The translations under genes were made by a program, and so were the position numbers. From NCBI GenBank assembly GCA_017163975.1, contig JAFFSR010000347.1:1786001-1850000 (forward strand): 64,000 bases of DNA. Direction: 5' to 3'. The notes under the pieces are model-generated. The model was not told the DNA's origin. It did no database searches and saw only the letters and a program-made list of their open reading frames with translations. This DNA is from Anastatus disparis (Eukaryota; Arthropoda; Insecta; Hymenoptera; Eupelmidae). Positions 45,323-58,001 of this stretch are shown piece by piece. The stretch's first letter is position 1, and each line of letters begins with the position of its first letter.

Positions 45323-47029
45323 TATATGTATAAATATGGCCAAAAAATTTCAGAGCGGACATCCTTGGTGATCCCTTGGAAAAAATAAAAATGTAATTTA
45401 ACATAATGAAAAATCTGATTTTTAGCTGAATTTCTTTAGTTTTAAACTAAAAATTCATATAAAAATTTATATGAATTTTTTCAACAGGGTATCGAGTTCT
45501 ACAAAGCTTTCAAGCTCATTTAGATTTGTGAACCTCACTATTTTACAGACATTATCAATCATATAATAAACAATACCTATTAATGATTTATGTAACTGAA
45601 AAATAATATAAAAAGTTGCTAACACCTTAATAACATTTGAATACGTAAATTGATTCATATTTTTCCATTTTAAATGCAAAATTAAGGAAAAGCCTCAAGC
45701 GATCCTATTTATCTTCAAAATATGATTATATTGCACTTAATAAATACTAAACAAACATCAATAACACTTGTAAAAATATGAAAATGATTATTTGTAAATT
45801 AAAAAGCAAACCATCAAAGCCCTTTCTGCACAGTGCTGTACAATAATGTCGTTTTTTTTAAAACTGAATATTGAAATTGAAGACATTTATATTTTTCCAA
45901 AAATGATAGTATTTTTCCAATCTAATGGCATCCTCTAATCTCTCATCATACCAACGCAATCACTTATAGGCCGTGAGACGAGAATAAAAATATGTGTCAT
46001 AGGAAACGAGTAAACCTTTTGAACACAGCTTGTTTTGAATATAAGTAATCGAGTAATGTATGTCTGGCAGCGTGTACATGGGGCGTTAAGTCGCGGCATT
46101 ATGTGAAAGTCGACGAAAATCGAATGTATCGATGTATGATAAGAAACCGGATGAAATTCATTTGGCTATTACTCTCTTGAATGTAATTATAAAAAAAAAA
46201 TATGCCAGACACATGGGGTGGTTCCGTCGCCTCAACAGACCACTCCCAACATGACTATTTAAGCGATTTTTTAGGATTATAGGAGACCAGCTGGTTTTTT
46301 CAGCATAGCTTGTTTTTTAAATATATTTTACAGAAACGTTTATGCCAGACGCGTAGGGTGGGCCCTAGTGTATGCCAGACTGATCCAATGTGAGCCATTT
46401 GCCAACTATTGAAGGATCATAGGAAACCACTTGTTTTTTTTTACTTAAATACGATATTTTAATTGTCTTTTGCAAATATAAAAATGCCAGACACCTATAT
46501 TGGGGCTTTTGTTATTAGGATGATGTTTTCGATTTTCGGAGAATGTCCAAAAATACGTAGCAAAGACGAAAACGCAAGGGAAAGTGCAAAACCATTAACA
46601 ATGTTTAAATGTAGCAAAAATATTAAAATAAAATAGTTATTTAATATAATAAATGATTTAATTTATTATATAAAATAAAAACTTAATATAATAAATCAAA
46701 AGATAAAAGTTATTAATTACAAAGTATTAAATTATCTTTTGAAATTTGCCGCTTAGTTTTATGCTAGGACTATCAGGTAAAATATAGGTCCCCTTTTTAT
46801 TGACGGTCAAAAATTTTGGAGTATAGATCTTATTTTATGCATATATTGTGTTCATCTCTTACCCGATTTGACAAGAATACGAGGAAAATCAGTATACATC
46901 TGTCATTGTGTGAAGCTACAACGCATCAGTTCTCCAGCCATGTCTGAAAACACTGAGAGAACTATTTCTATGTTAATTAGAAATAATTAGGGTTATGTTG
47001 CCTTGTTAAATTATTAAATTAAAATATAA
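45323..47029. other. AT-rich DNA with scattered ATGCCAGAC motifs
   Basis: No gene was found. atgccagac occurs at about 46203, 46340, 46371 and 46483, with an inverted relative (gtctggca) near 46063, in a region that is otherwise irregular. A decayed repeat family is likely. Minus-strand frames at 45147-45679 show no domain. Confidence 0.4.
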
Positions 47030-47165
47030 TATATTACGACCCAAGCCCAGAAAAAAAAGAAATGTCTCAGATCACATGTAATTGTCGGCTGAGGCGAAGT
47101 TGAAGTTGACAAACATGTGATCTGAGGCTTTCTTTTTTACTGGCCATGGGTCGTATGCTATTTTT
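47030..47165. mobile_element. Small hairpin MITE with TTACGACCCA ends
   Basis: ttacgacccaagcccagaaa and, inverted, tactggccatgggtcgta surround a second nested inverted pair (ctcagatcacatgt / acatgtgatctgag) and a core gtcggctgaggcgaag. The ends are shared with the 38507-38638 element. Confidence 0.65.
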
Positions 47166-47694
47166 CTGCCCAACGACGCCAGAAAGCAGCAACTTTCTTT
47201 TGGACAGCGGCCAGAAAGTCGTCGCTTTTTGGCCGGAGGTCAGAAAAAGTTATTTATTTTAAAAAATTTATATTTTTAAGAAATATACCTAAAAAATAAG
47301 TAATTTCAAATAAGTAACTATTACTTAAAATTCATAAATTTTCGAAAAATAAAAGTAATAAAATTATGATTATTTATATCAGTATCATTTTTACATTTTT
47401 ATGAAATAATTTCTTTATCAACTAAAAAGAAATATTTTTGTATATACATTAAATATTGAAATATAATTAATATAACAAAATCGATAAGTTATCATTAATA
47501 TAATTAATTATCAAATCATTATGAAATTATCATATAAAAAAATTGTAATAATATCATACATTAATATTAATATATTAGTATTAATAAAATTAATATTAGT
47601 ATTTATTAATACATATTTCACTGATTTTAATTGTAAACATATTTAATCGAACGTGTTTATATATTTTCATGATTCGAAATTGGCTAATATTTCT
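47166..47694. other. AT-rich DNA
   Basis: The first 80 bases are GC-richer with repeated gccagaaag and gtcagaaaaag strings. The rest is AT-rich. No gene was seen. Confidence 0.4.
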
Positions 47695-47814
47695 TTCTTT
47701 ATCTCCTATGCGAAAGTACGGGGTTCCTGGCGGGATTTGGCTCCGGAAACAACAGTCTTTGCGGCTTATTTCACTTTGGCTAGCAACGACTTTTTTGTGG
47801 CTTGTTTAACTTAA

Positions 47815-50544
47815 GGGCACAAAACACCTTTTATTCGGTCCCACCATCGAATTTGGGTTGATTGCTTTTTTTATAGGAAATTTACTGTAGAATAAGCTTC
47901 AACAAGTTTTTTTACTCTATCTCATTTAGTTTCGTTTTTATGAAGAAATTAGTAGAATAAACTTTTAATTGATTTTTTTGTTAATTTTGCTATTTTGAGA
48001 TTTTCCTCAAATTTTTAGCTAATCTTATTAAAACACTATGAGAACTTATTTTTTTATTACTTGATTCAATAATTCATAAATCATTAATTAATCTCCAAAA
48101 AGTTTTTTTTAGGAGATTTAATTTTGTTTTTATTTATTAAGTCTATAATGATATAATTTTTACAAATTAAAAAAATGTTAAGAATTATTTTAAATTGAAT
48201 TTTTTGAATTTTTATTGATTTTTTTTAGGTTTAATTGAAAAAAAAGAGTTAATTTTTTTAATTTTAACAAAATATTTATCTTGATTTAAGTTCTGAAAAG
48301 TTTTACATCCATATTTTATTCCGTTTTGATTTTGTAAGGAAACGAGTGGCACATAGTTATTCGTGTAATTTTTTATCAATTTGAATTTCGCGCGTTCGCG
48401 CTTTCTGCTCGTATCATTTCGCTACATTACAGTCAGTCTCAGCTATTTGTTTGGTAGGTTTGCAGTGAGTTTGTTTACTTAAAGTGCATTTAGAAAATTA
48501 TTAGTAGGTTTTTTGGTTTAATTTACGTAAAATTATTAATTTTTAATAAATTACACGTTCGCGAGTTATTTCATATTTTTTTATGTGCGCCTGAAATTCT
48601 ACTTTTATCTAAATAGAAAGTGTATTTGAAGTGTAAAAAGCTTAAATTGATATTAAGAATACGAACCTCAAAAATGTAAAATAATAAAAGAGATACCAGA
48701 GGCAGATTTCATAACTAACATCAAGATAGAAAACGATCTACAGGAAGATCTAAAAAGAGGCCAAGGAAATTTCTTAGTAAAAGTGAAAAAAATTCTTCTG
48801 AAGCTAAGAGAAGTAGACCCTCTACTTCTTTTTCTAAACTGAAAAGAACAGAATTTTCAAGTTCCAGGGCAAAAAATAAAAATGTTGATATCAACGTTCT
48901 ATCTTCTATGTTGGAAAAATTGTGTTGCAGTGTGTGCCATCATAAGATGAAATTTATTGAAACCGCTTTTGGAGGATAAGGATTCAAAATTAATATGATT
49001 TGTGATTTTTGTGATGAATAAGCAACTGTAAACTCTAACAAGAGAGAAAGTGCTATGGACAATACGTATAAAGTTAACAGATATAATGTTCTTGCTGTTC
49101 GTGTACTTGGCCATGGACTTGCAAGTTTGTCTAGTTTTTGTAGTTGAATAGATTTATCAAAGCCAGTTGCCCAGTCAGAGTTCAGTGCTATAAGTTGTTA
49201 AATAACAAAAGTATACGAACAAATGGCAAAAGGTTCTACATCTGAAGCTGTTAAAAAATAACTTGAATCGATTCCCCAAACAGTGCTGATCTTGATATAA
49301 CTTTCTCAAGATGTTGGAGAAATTGAACATCGAACTTGGAAATGTATCTGTCGAGTGGGTCAGGACTTTAAATGATAGAGGATAATTCAATGTAGAGTGA
49401 TCAAGTTAGTCTCACTCGAAAGAAGCACATACTCTGAAAAGAAAAGTATGAATAGGTGTGATGGATTTCTATACACCGGGTGCATATTAAATTCATGTAA
49501 GTGTATAATTCTAATTATTATTACATATTTAGATATAAATTCTATTTATAAATATTAATATTAATCAAAATATAAATTTTAAATCTAGATTTTATTTCTT
49601 AATTTTGAATTTGAATTATAAAATATAAAATGATTACTTCACATTAAATATTATTTCTTAGTTTCCAGCTGATTCAAGGTTAGTACGAGTGATTCTAACG
49701 ACCATCAGAGTAACAAGTAACTATGTATTTGTTGATTCTTACAACAAATACATAGTTTTATTGGTGAATAAGGGTGAGTACTGACAAAATATCTTATAAT
49801 AAGAAAGATTATTTTTATTGATTATTTTAATAACATATCTTTTTGCATTTCAGCTTTATCTAGTCGATAACAAGGTTCTCTTGTCTAGTATCTCTTTTTT
49901 ATATTGTTAGCTAATATAAATAAGAAATACCAGAAAAGAATTATTTTATGAAAGATAAGTATAGCATTGATAATTTTAAGATATAATAATTAAAAACTTT
50001 AAAGCTGTTTTTTTCAAATATTGAATTTTCAAAATTTTAGGTGCTGCCCCGTAAGATTTGAGCTGAACCGCTGGATGGATTTGACTTTTCCAAACTGATT
50101 TAACTTCAGTATTAGCATCATTCTCGCGTGAATGGAGGGTTTCGAAATCGAATGTCAAGAAGTTGTTAAAAAATTCAAAAATAAGGTAAAAAAATTAAAA
50201 TTTATTTAATAAATTAATATTTTTTGTTGAAAAGTAAAAAATTTTTTGCGTTTTAGGAATTCCCTTATTCACGCGAGAATGATGCTAATACTGAAGTTAA
50301 ATCAGTTTGGAAAAGTCAGATCCATCCAGCGGTTCAGCTCAAATCTTACGGTGGAGCCATTATGAGAACAAGAATTCATCGAATGATTATGGGACTACAG
50401 CTAAAGCAAAATGAGATTATAAAAGCTTAAAATAAAGGTATTTGAGTCTACTTTTAAATATTATTTCCATTTACAAAGAATTTAATTAAATCTTATTAAT
50501 ACATATCTTTTTTTACTAGCAGGGGGAAAAGGTGTTTTTTGCCC
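47815..50544 (+). mobile_element. TTAA-flanked DNA transposon, 2.73 kb, decayed
   Basis: TTAA at 47811-47814 and 50545-50548. The ends are GGGCACAAAACACCTTTT and, inverted, GGGCAAAAAACACCTTTT. The empty site is preserved at about 38020 in the other copy of the target repeat. The element contains a decayed transposase (48720-50430). TTAA duplications with a purine-purine start suit the Kolobok superfamily; piggyBac, which starts CCC, fits less well. The family is inferred. Confidence 0.8.
48720..50430 (+). pseudogene. Decayed transposase of the TTAA element (Mutator-like/Kolobok-like)
   Basis: The basic start (GRSKKRPRK) is followed by INVLSSMLEKLCCSVCHHK, a second Cys pair (MICDFCDE), then NTYKVNRYNVLAVRVLGHG with LSSFC, and KVYEQMAKGSTSEAVKK. 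This order resembles insect proteins labelled Mutator-like transposases. In-frame stops occur after FGG, CDE, SFC and KK. A last exon-like piece (EFPYSRENDANTEVKSVWKS ... NEIIKA, stop at 50428-50430) follows an AG acceptor near 50255. The central catalytic part is missing or unrecognisable. Part of the last piece is also present in inverted orientation at about 50043-50145. The call is by memory of family patterns only. Confidence 0.45.
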
Positions 50545-50827
50545 TTAACAACGGCCATGACAGAGCTTGTAGCCTATAAAACAATTGTCACAACTATCGT
50601 TCTTCTACATTACTTTAACATATAAACAACACATTATTGGTACATATAATTTAGTTTTAAATTGAAATTAAATTAATTAATTAAATTGATTAAATTAATT
50701 TTTTAATTTAATTAATTAAATTTTTTTTTAATTTTAAATTTGATGATTGTACTTTCAATAATAGTGTTTTTAATATTACTCCACGGAGTTGCAATAAAGA
50801 AAATAATTGAAAAAAGTTTATTTGCAC

Positions 50828-51532
50828 TGTAACATCCCAGCTTCATAAAAAGTTTTTTTATATTTTCTATTTCTCCTAACTATTTCTGCAATGACCAGTA
50901 TCGAAAAATTTCCTTAATTAATATGCACCGCTCAGATAACGTCGGGCGACAACACAGGTGTTTTTCTTTTAAATAGATTGACTTGTCGAATCGTAATATG
51001 TACCATGTTTGTTATTCGCAAATGATATGACAGGTACATATCAAATTTCGACAGATCAATTAAAGAAGAGCAAACTCAGGTGTTTTCCTACGACCGACCA
51101 CCGCTAAGATATAGGTCTATCTTTTGGTATAAAAGACCCAAAATTATATTGTTATACATATAGTCTTTCGGTATAGCTCTCACACTACAGGTTAGTTATT
51201 CAAATTGATCACAATAGACGAATATCTACATTATCTTGCTATTCAATAGTATCCCCATAAGCTGGCTTTTTCATTTTTCAAAAATAACACATTTTCTCTA
51301 AAAATTATTCTCTTCGGGCTTCTTCATAAGCCACTTAAAATTCTCGAGTCAGATAGATCGGTTGCATCTAATTTGTATAATCTTAAATGCTTTTTTGTAA
51401 TACAAGTGTTGGAAAAATTTAATAACTAAAATTTAAAATATATATAAACACGTGTAAAACAATTATAAAATCAGTGTAGCAGTGCAACGACTATTTTATT
51501 GTGCATGAATAAATAGATATAAACATATATTG

Positions 51533-51597
<65 letters not shown>

Positions 51598-52081
51598 CTT
51601 ATATACACATATAAACAATCATTTTATACCAATAAGAGAACTTAACAAATCGTGCGTCGCATTAAAGTAGTGTGTGAAACCTTCGTGTGCGATAGAAATC
51701 ACCTCGTGTAAAACCCTTGTGAACAATAAAAATATCACTTTAAATAAAAGGACAGTTTCCAATTATTAAAAGGACAACCAGCCCAATTCTAACAGGATCA
51801 GCAATTGACAGAACTCCGACGAAGTCAGCAACGAGATATCAATTCCAGTAAAGGTAAGCCAAATCTTTAATAACTATCATCTCTCACTCTCTCTTTCTCG
51901 CATAATTTCATTACGGGTTCACGAGCCCGCAAATAGCTTGCCCTCTTCGCCTCACAATCAGCCACGCGTTCGCCAACGTGCATCCGCTCGGCGCGTTAAG
52001 GCCTGTACCGTCACGGCCCTTTCTTTTTATATATTCATATAAAATTTTATTTATAATTAGAAGTAACGCCAGAACGTTACA
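50828..52081 (+). mobile_element. Candidate long terminal repeat (1.25 kb)
   Basis: It starts TGTAACATCCCAGC and ends CAGAACGTTACA, giving the TG...CA ends and 6-bp inverted termini of an LTR. A TATA-like ggtataaaagac lies at about 51127 and AATAAA-like strings near 51726-51750, so the U3-R order is right for the plus strand. Directly after it, ctggtgacaaagcggtgag (52092 onward) resembles a gypsy primer-binding region. Its left edge interrupts a dispersed repeat after ttatttgca. Whether it is the 5' LTR of the gag-pol at 61.7 kb or a solo LTR cannot be decided here. Confidence 0.55.
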
Positions 52082-52890
52082 GCTAAAAATTAACTGGTGA
52101 CAAAGCGGTGAGATTTATTTTGCAAAAATTGAAATTGCTTTCAAAAATAGTTATAAAAAAATTATATGTAATATCACGCGAAGTGAAATCTAACTTTTAA
52201 TTTTTCTTATATGAAAACTATATTAATTGAAGAATGAAATAATATTATTAATAATAAAATAACTTAAATAAGTATAAATAAATAATATTAACATTTGCAA
52301 ATTTAAAAATTTATGACTAATGACCGCGTATAAATAACCTTGTTCATAGTAATTAAATAAATCAACATTAAATTCGTATTCTAGTTTCTTAACAGATTAT
52401 AAAATTTGTTCAAATAACAAATATCTAATAATTAATTGAAATAATAAATAAATAACACAGAGTTAAAATTGACGAATTCATAATATAAAATATTTTTAAC
52501 ATATCTAGAAAATTTCAATCTTTTTTGTATAACCAAAAGTTAACGAAACGACTTAGCCGTTAGTTTCTTTCTTCCGCGCACCTCTTCTCTTTTCAATTTA
52601 TAAAAATAATTTGAACACAAATAAACTAATAATTCTTTAAACATTAAATAAAACCTTTCTTTCTTTTTGTAAACGATTTTAAACATTTTTAATAACTAAT
52701 ACGTATCTTATAACTAATAAAAATCATAAAAAACAAATTAAATAAACTAAATTTCATATATCTTTTAATAAAACGTACAATTCTTTTAATTAATAAATTA
52801 TAGAATATTAAGTTCACAATTTTTTTTTACAATAATAATTTAGTTATATATTCTCTAAACTTAACTAAACTCGAAATAATATATATATAT
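52082..52890. other. AT-rich DNA after the candidate LTR
   Basis: Possible retroelement leader. No ORF or domain was seen. Confidence 0.4.
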
Positions 52891-53265
52891 AATAAAAAAT
52901 TTTTAACAAAAAAAAAACCGAATTCAAAAAATGCACTAAAAAGTAACAAATAATTTATTATCTTTAGAAATCATACAAATAATTGGTAAAACACAATTTT
53001 AGAAGTCGGCGTCTAATTCCTCAATGAATGTAAACGTTATTTTTTAACAATAAATGTAAACGTTATTTTTGAACAATGAATGTGAACGTTATTTTTGAAA
53101 AAATAGACTAAGTCGTTCTGCTTACGCACCACAGATTTAGAATGAGACGCCGACTTCTAAAATTGTATTTTACCAATTATTTGTATGATTTCTAAAGATA
53201 ATAAATTATTTGTTACTTTTTAGTGCATTTTTTGAAGTCAGTTTTTTTTTGTTAAAAATTTTTTA
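52891..53265. mobile_element. Foldback element with ~125-bp arms
   Basis: aaaaagtaacaaataattta...agaagtcggcgtct (left) pairs with agacgccgacttct...taaattatttgttacttttt (right). The loop contains three copies of a ~28-bp repeat (aatgtaaacgttatttttgaac). Further diverged copies of the right arm segment (gttaaaaattttttatt, tttttagtgca) follow to about 53410. Confidence 0.75.
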
Positions 53266-53589
53266 TTTGTCATTTTTTAGTGCAATGTTTTTAAAATCTT
53301 ATTTTTTGTAAAAAATTTTGTTTTTATTCGATACTTTTAAAGTCGGTTTTTATTTATTAAAAATTTTTAAAATTGTTTGTTTTTGTTAAAAAATTTTTAT
53401 TTTCTATCTTCTAGTGAATCCCCTTACTAAAAACGCAAATATAGGTAGACCCACTAATTACATTAAACTTTCATTATTAAATCATAACGCATGCATTAGT
53501 ACACCACCAAGCAATATATAGCAGGAAAGAAAGAAGGCTCAACAGCACAGTGTCGTTATGTGTGCATGTATACATATTGAAGCTTAGGT

Positions 53590-53769
<180 letters not shown>

Positions 53770-53991
53770 GCAAAGTATAAGGGAGGTAAATGAGAAAACA
53801 AAACACCCGGTTTTTTTCTTAATTTGATAATTGGGTCATACAAACCGAATATTGGCCTAATAATTATAGGACACATATGGGACCTTCCTGCAGACATTTT
53901 CTATCAGATAAGAAAAAGTTTTTTCTAATTGGTTAAGAAATGACGAAGTTATGAGGTAACAGACATAAAAAAAAAAAGAAAAAAAAAAATT

Positions 53992-54031
53992 TAGTCGAAT
54001 TGAGAACCTCCTCCTTTTTGAAGTCGGTTAA
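53992..54031. repeat. Terminal motif AACCGACTTCAAAAAGGAGG (minus strand)
   Basis: A string I recognise as widespread in insect genomes, probably the end of a DNA transposon. A weaker version, AACCGAATTCAAAAAATG, occurs at about 52918 on the plus strand, so 52918-54031 could be one element containing the foldback and the (GA)n tract. Confidence 0.4.
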
Positions 54032-54912
54032 AAAAAACTATTCATATGACTAAAGTAAGGCAAATGATTGACGATACATAATATCTATCGTCTGTTTCTT
54101 TGCACACATCTTTTAATAAATATTTGTAAAATAACTTTTACAAAGGAAATATAAATTTCACATCTCGTCTTTTAATATCTCCGAAATTATCATCTATTGT
54201 CCGACGGACATGTATGCTTCTCATGCCACAAAAGATAGCTAGTCGAATTTACATACACTCAATTAAACGTCTTAGAGATAGGAAAATTCTTACAATTTAT
54301 TTTCCTTTGCCATCTAAAATAAAATATTAATAATTTTCTCATATTTATAAAAAGATTGGGAAATGAATAAATAAAATTTCTTTTGGCCAACTAACTCAAA
54401 TAATAACCTCAATACATATAATTAAATAGATTTATACCATAATAAAATTTTTAATACATATAATCCATCACTTTTTACCTTTTGTATAAACTTGAATAAA
54501 TTTATATTAACAACGTAAACTCAAAGAATTTTTATACGAATAATTATCAAATAACAAATAAAAAAACCGAGGAAAAACGAGTCACATTGAAAACATATAG
54601 AATAACATTCTTTACTATATTAGTAAAATAACTAATTACATAATTTCCGCGCCTTTCATAATTATCTATTGAACAGATTAAACTGATGCTACAATTATAG
54701 GCTTAATCAATAAATGCCTTTAAATAAATAATACAATTCTAGATATCTCTCCATTGAATAATATAAATTCTTTCTTGTTATAACAAATTATTAATTTTCA
54801 AACGTAATAAATAATTTTCGAGTAAGCGTAAATTCAAATAATTAAAATAAATTGACTAAAAAAGGATAATCAAACAAATAGTCAACTATTCATATGCGTA
54901 GAGATACCTATA
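54032..54912. other. AT-rich DNA
   Basis: No gene or repeat recognised. Confidence 0.4.
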
Positions 54913-56047
54913 CAGGGTGGACCATTTTAATCGCCCCACCCAAATTTCTTGAAATCTAAGCTGGCTACAAAAAACTATTCAGACAAAACTTGAAGGGGAC
55001 AAAGGGGGCCATCTTTTGGTAAAGTAAGTTTTGACCTTGAACTTCATTTTTAAGGTTATTTGAAGGCCAGAGTGTTTTTTTTTTAAATGGGAACACCTAT
55101 TTTTAACGCCGGATTCAGAAAGAGCGAGAAATTTCACGTCTAAAATGATAGTTTATACATTTTCAAAATGACCTTGAAACGGTCAAATGAAGGTTAAACA
55201 TTGAAAATTTGTCCAAAACCTGTTTTTTCGAATTTTTGTTGGCTTACTAATGATACAAATTACTCGTGACTAAGGTGGTCACGTAACTTTGATCTTGGGG
55301 AGTTAATTTTCAAGGTCATTTGAAGGTCAGAGTTTTTTTAAATGAGAACCGCTTTGTTAATCCTGAAATCGTATCCAGCCGAAAAAATCAATACTTGAAT
55401 TGATACTTGAAATTGGCTGTTGCGACCTTGACAAGGTCAATTCAAGGTCTAATGTTCACAAACTGTTTTTTTTCTTTTTTTTCGAATATTGCTGGAAATA
55501 CCAGTTGGCGTTGAGCAAAAACAAAATAAATAAAAATAAAAATAAAAAATAAAAATCTTACTTAATTTTAGCGAAAAAAGAGAAGAATTAAAACTGTCTG
55601 AATCGTAATTTTTAATTACAAAACGAAACTAAATATTTGGTTATTCAAAAAGTCATAAAAAAGTTAATTAATGAGGCAGTTTTTGTCATTTTTTTATTTC
55701 TTGAAAGAAGCCTTTGAGATTTTGTTTATTCATTACTAATCAATAATAGTTTTATAAAGATGATGGATCAAATAATAAAGTTGAATTAATAATTCGTACA
55801 GTTCATTAATTTTTTAAATTTTCTCTTCTCATAAGTTTTGAAGGTTGTAATCGACATTTTATTATCTGCATTTTATAAAAGTGGTAACACGCTTTTGAAC
55901 CACAATCAGCACAGAATAAATTTACTAGCAAAACACTATTTACTGTTTTTAAAACTGTTACTCTATTAATACTACCACTTAAATTGTCCAAACTTCGGTG
56001 ACCCTTGAAACCCTTAATAAAAGTAAAAGTAAAAAACATCTTTAAAA

Positions 56048-57064
56048 ATGGCTGACTATCAACCCAATGAAATTGTGGATATGATCATGGTTTTAGGGGA
56101 AAGTTATCATAATTACCGAGCAAGCGCTTTCCTGACCGACGACACCCAGATCATAGACAAATAAGTCGCTTGACTCAAAGAGCTCGTGAAGGTCATATGG
56201 TTCGTCAACGCAGGCAACACACATATGATGAGAACGATCCCAATGTAGTTACAGTTATTGCGGTCATTTATCTTGATCCTCATACCAGTTCTCGCCGAGT
56301 TAAAAAAGAAATCGGCATATGAAAATCAACTTTTTTGAAAATTCTTAAATTCCTTAAGTATCGTGATTACCACATTACGTTGGTTCAAGAGTTACAAGAT
56401 AATCATTTTTAACAGCGAATTGAGTTTTGCCAATGGGCTTTAGGTATGATAGAGAATGATCCAGATTTTTTTAGATATGTCCTTTTTTCCGATGAGGCTA
56501 AATTTCAGAGTGACGGAAAACTCAATAGGCATAATTTTCATTATTAGTCAGATATCAATCCTCATTGGTACAGAACGGTCAATCATCAAAGGCGTTGGAG
56601 CATTATGGTATGATGTTTTTTGATATTTTTTCGAGGAAAATGTTGATAGGAACTCCTATTTACATGTGATAAGAGATCAGTTTCATGAAATGATGGAAGA
56701 TGTTGATCTAGAAACGCGTCAAAGAATGTGGTTCCAGCACGATGGTGCACCAGCACATTTCGCTGTAATCGTACGAAATTTTTTAGATTAACATTATAAT
56801 GGTAGATGGATTGGACGAGGGGGTCCAGTTGACTGGCCTGCTTGCTCACCCGACCTCACATCTCCAGACTTTCATTTATGGGGGTTTTTAAAAAATGTTA
56901 TTTCTCGAGAACGGCCCACAACTAGAGCAGACTTGCAAGATCGCATTCGTCGAGCATGCGCAGCTATACCAAGAGAGACATTGCTCAACACCGTTCGCCA
57001 TTTCCAAAGACGTTTGAATTCATGCCTTGAAGCTGATGGACGCCAATTTGAATATTTGCTTTGA
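56048..57064 (+). pseudogene. DD41D-type mariner-family transposase, broken
   Basis: A DNA-cutting and joining enzyme of the IS630/Tc1/mariner superfamily. Readable blocks: MADYQPNEIVDMIMVLGESY (N-terminal helix-turn-helix start), VLFSDEAKF (first Asp), QHDGAPAHF (second Asp), GPVDWPACSPDLTSPDFHLW (third Asp). Counting from the second Asp to the Asp in SPDFH gives 41 intervening codons, one of them a stop, so the signature is DD41D, known from rosa-like elements. A frameshift lies near 56140, and in-frame stops follow at several points (after KEIGI, DNHF, NFHY, NFLD). The gene ends at TGA 57062-57064 after GRQFEYLL. It cannot make active enzyme. Confidence 0.85.
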
Positions 57065-57090
57065 CGTCAATTAGAATAATATTTTGAATA

Positions 57091-57252
57091 GTGAGAGGCA
57101 AGAAGACTCACGTTAATCAAGCACCTCAATCGTGAGAGGCAAGGGGACTCACGTTAATCAAGCACCCCAATCGTGAGAGGCAAGGAGACTCACGCTAATC
57201 AAGCACCCCAATCGTGAGAGGCAAGGGGACTCACGTTAATCAAGCACCCCAA
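57091..57252. repeat. 41-bp tandem repeat, four copies
   Basis: Units start gtgagaggcaaggggactca at 57091, 57132, 57173 and 57214 with a few substitutions. Each unit has a short internal inverted pair (gtgag / ctcac). It lies just 3' of the transposase frame, inside the element. Confidence 0.95.
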
Positions 57253-58001
57253 AGGAAACAGAACTTACTACGTCCACGTCGTTGTTTCTGGGTAACGCTA
57301 AAAGTAAGATTAAAAATAAAAGTACAATATTTTATTTAATTAAACTGCTTTCAAATGACTTTCATATTTGTTACTTAGGTCAAAATGATCAGTCATTGGC
57401 CCCTAATCATATTTAACAATAAAATATTCGAAAAAAAATAATTTGTGGACAAATTTTCAACATTAGACCTTGAATTGACCTTGTCAAGGTCACAACAGCC
57501 AATTTCAAGTATCAATTCAAGTATTGATTTTTTCGGCTGGATACGATTTCAGGATTAACAAAGCGGTTCTCATTTAAAAAAACTCTGACCTTCAAATGAC
57601 CTTGAAAATTGACTCCCCAAGATCAAAGTTACGTGACCACCTTAGTCGCGAGTAATTTGTATCATTAGTAAGCCAATAAAAATTCAAAAAAACAGGTTTT
57701 GGACCAATTTTTAATGTTTAACCTTCATTTGACCGCTTCATGGTCATTTTAAATGTATAAACTATCATTTTAGACGTGAAATTTCTCGCTCTTTCTGAAT
57801 CTGGCGTTAAAAATAGGTGTTCCCATTTAAAAAAAACACTCTGACCTTCAAATAACCTTGAAAATGAAGTTCAAGGTCAAAATTAACTTTACCAAAAGAT
57901 GGCCTTTTTTGTTTCCTTCAACTTTAGTTTGAATAGTTTTTTTGTAGCCAGCTTAGATTCCAAGAAATTTGGGTGGGGCGATTAAAATGATCCACCTTGT
58001 A

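Larger units (their letters stand above)
47695..50822 (+). repeat. Dispersed repeat, copy B, split by a TTAA insertion
   Basis: 47710-47810 and 50549-50822 together match 37908-38255. The break falls exactly at TTAA, where a 2.73-kb element sits. The right end of the repeat (ttatttgca) coincides with the left end of the candidate LTR at 50828. Confidence 0.8.
54913..57999 (+). mobile_element. Tc1/mariner-superfamily element with ~560-bp inverted repeats
   Basis: The left end CAGGGTGGACCATTTTAATC and the right end (minus strand) CAAGGTGGATCATTTTAATC are flanked by TA (54911-54912, 58000-58001), the target duplication of this superfamily. The inverted repeats extend to about 55475 and 57437 and contain repeated GACCTTGA-type strings. 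Between them lie a dead transposase gene and a 41-bp tandem repeat. The element is 3,087 bp, longer than ordinary mariners because of the long inverted repeats. Confidence 0.88.
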
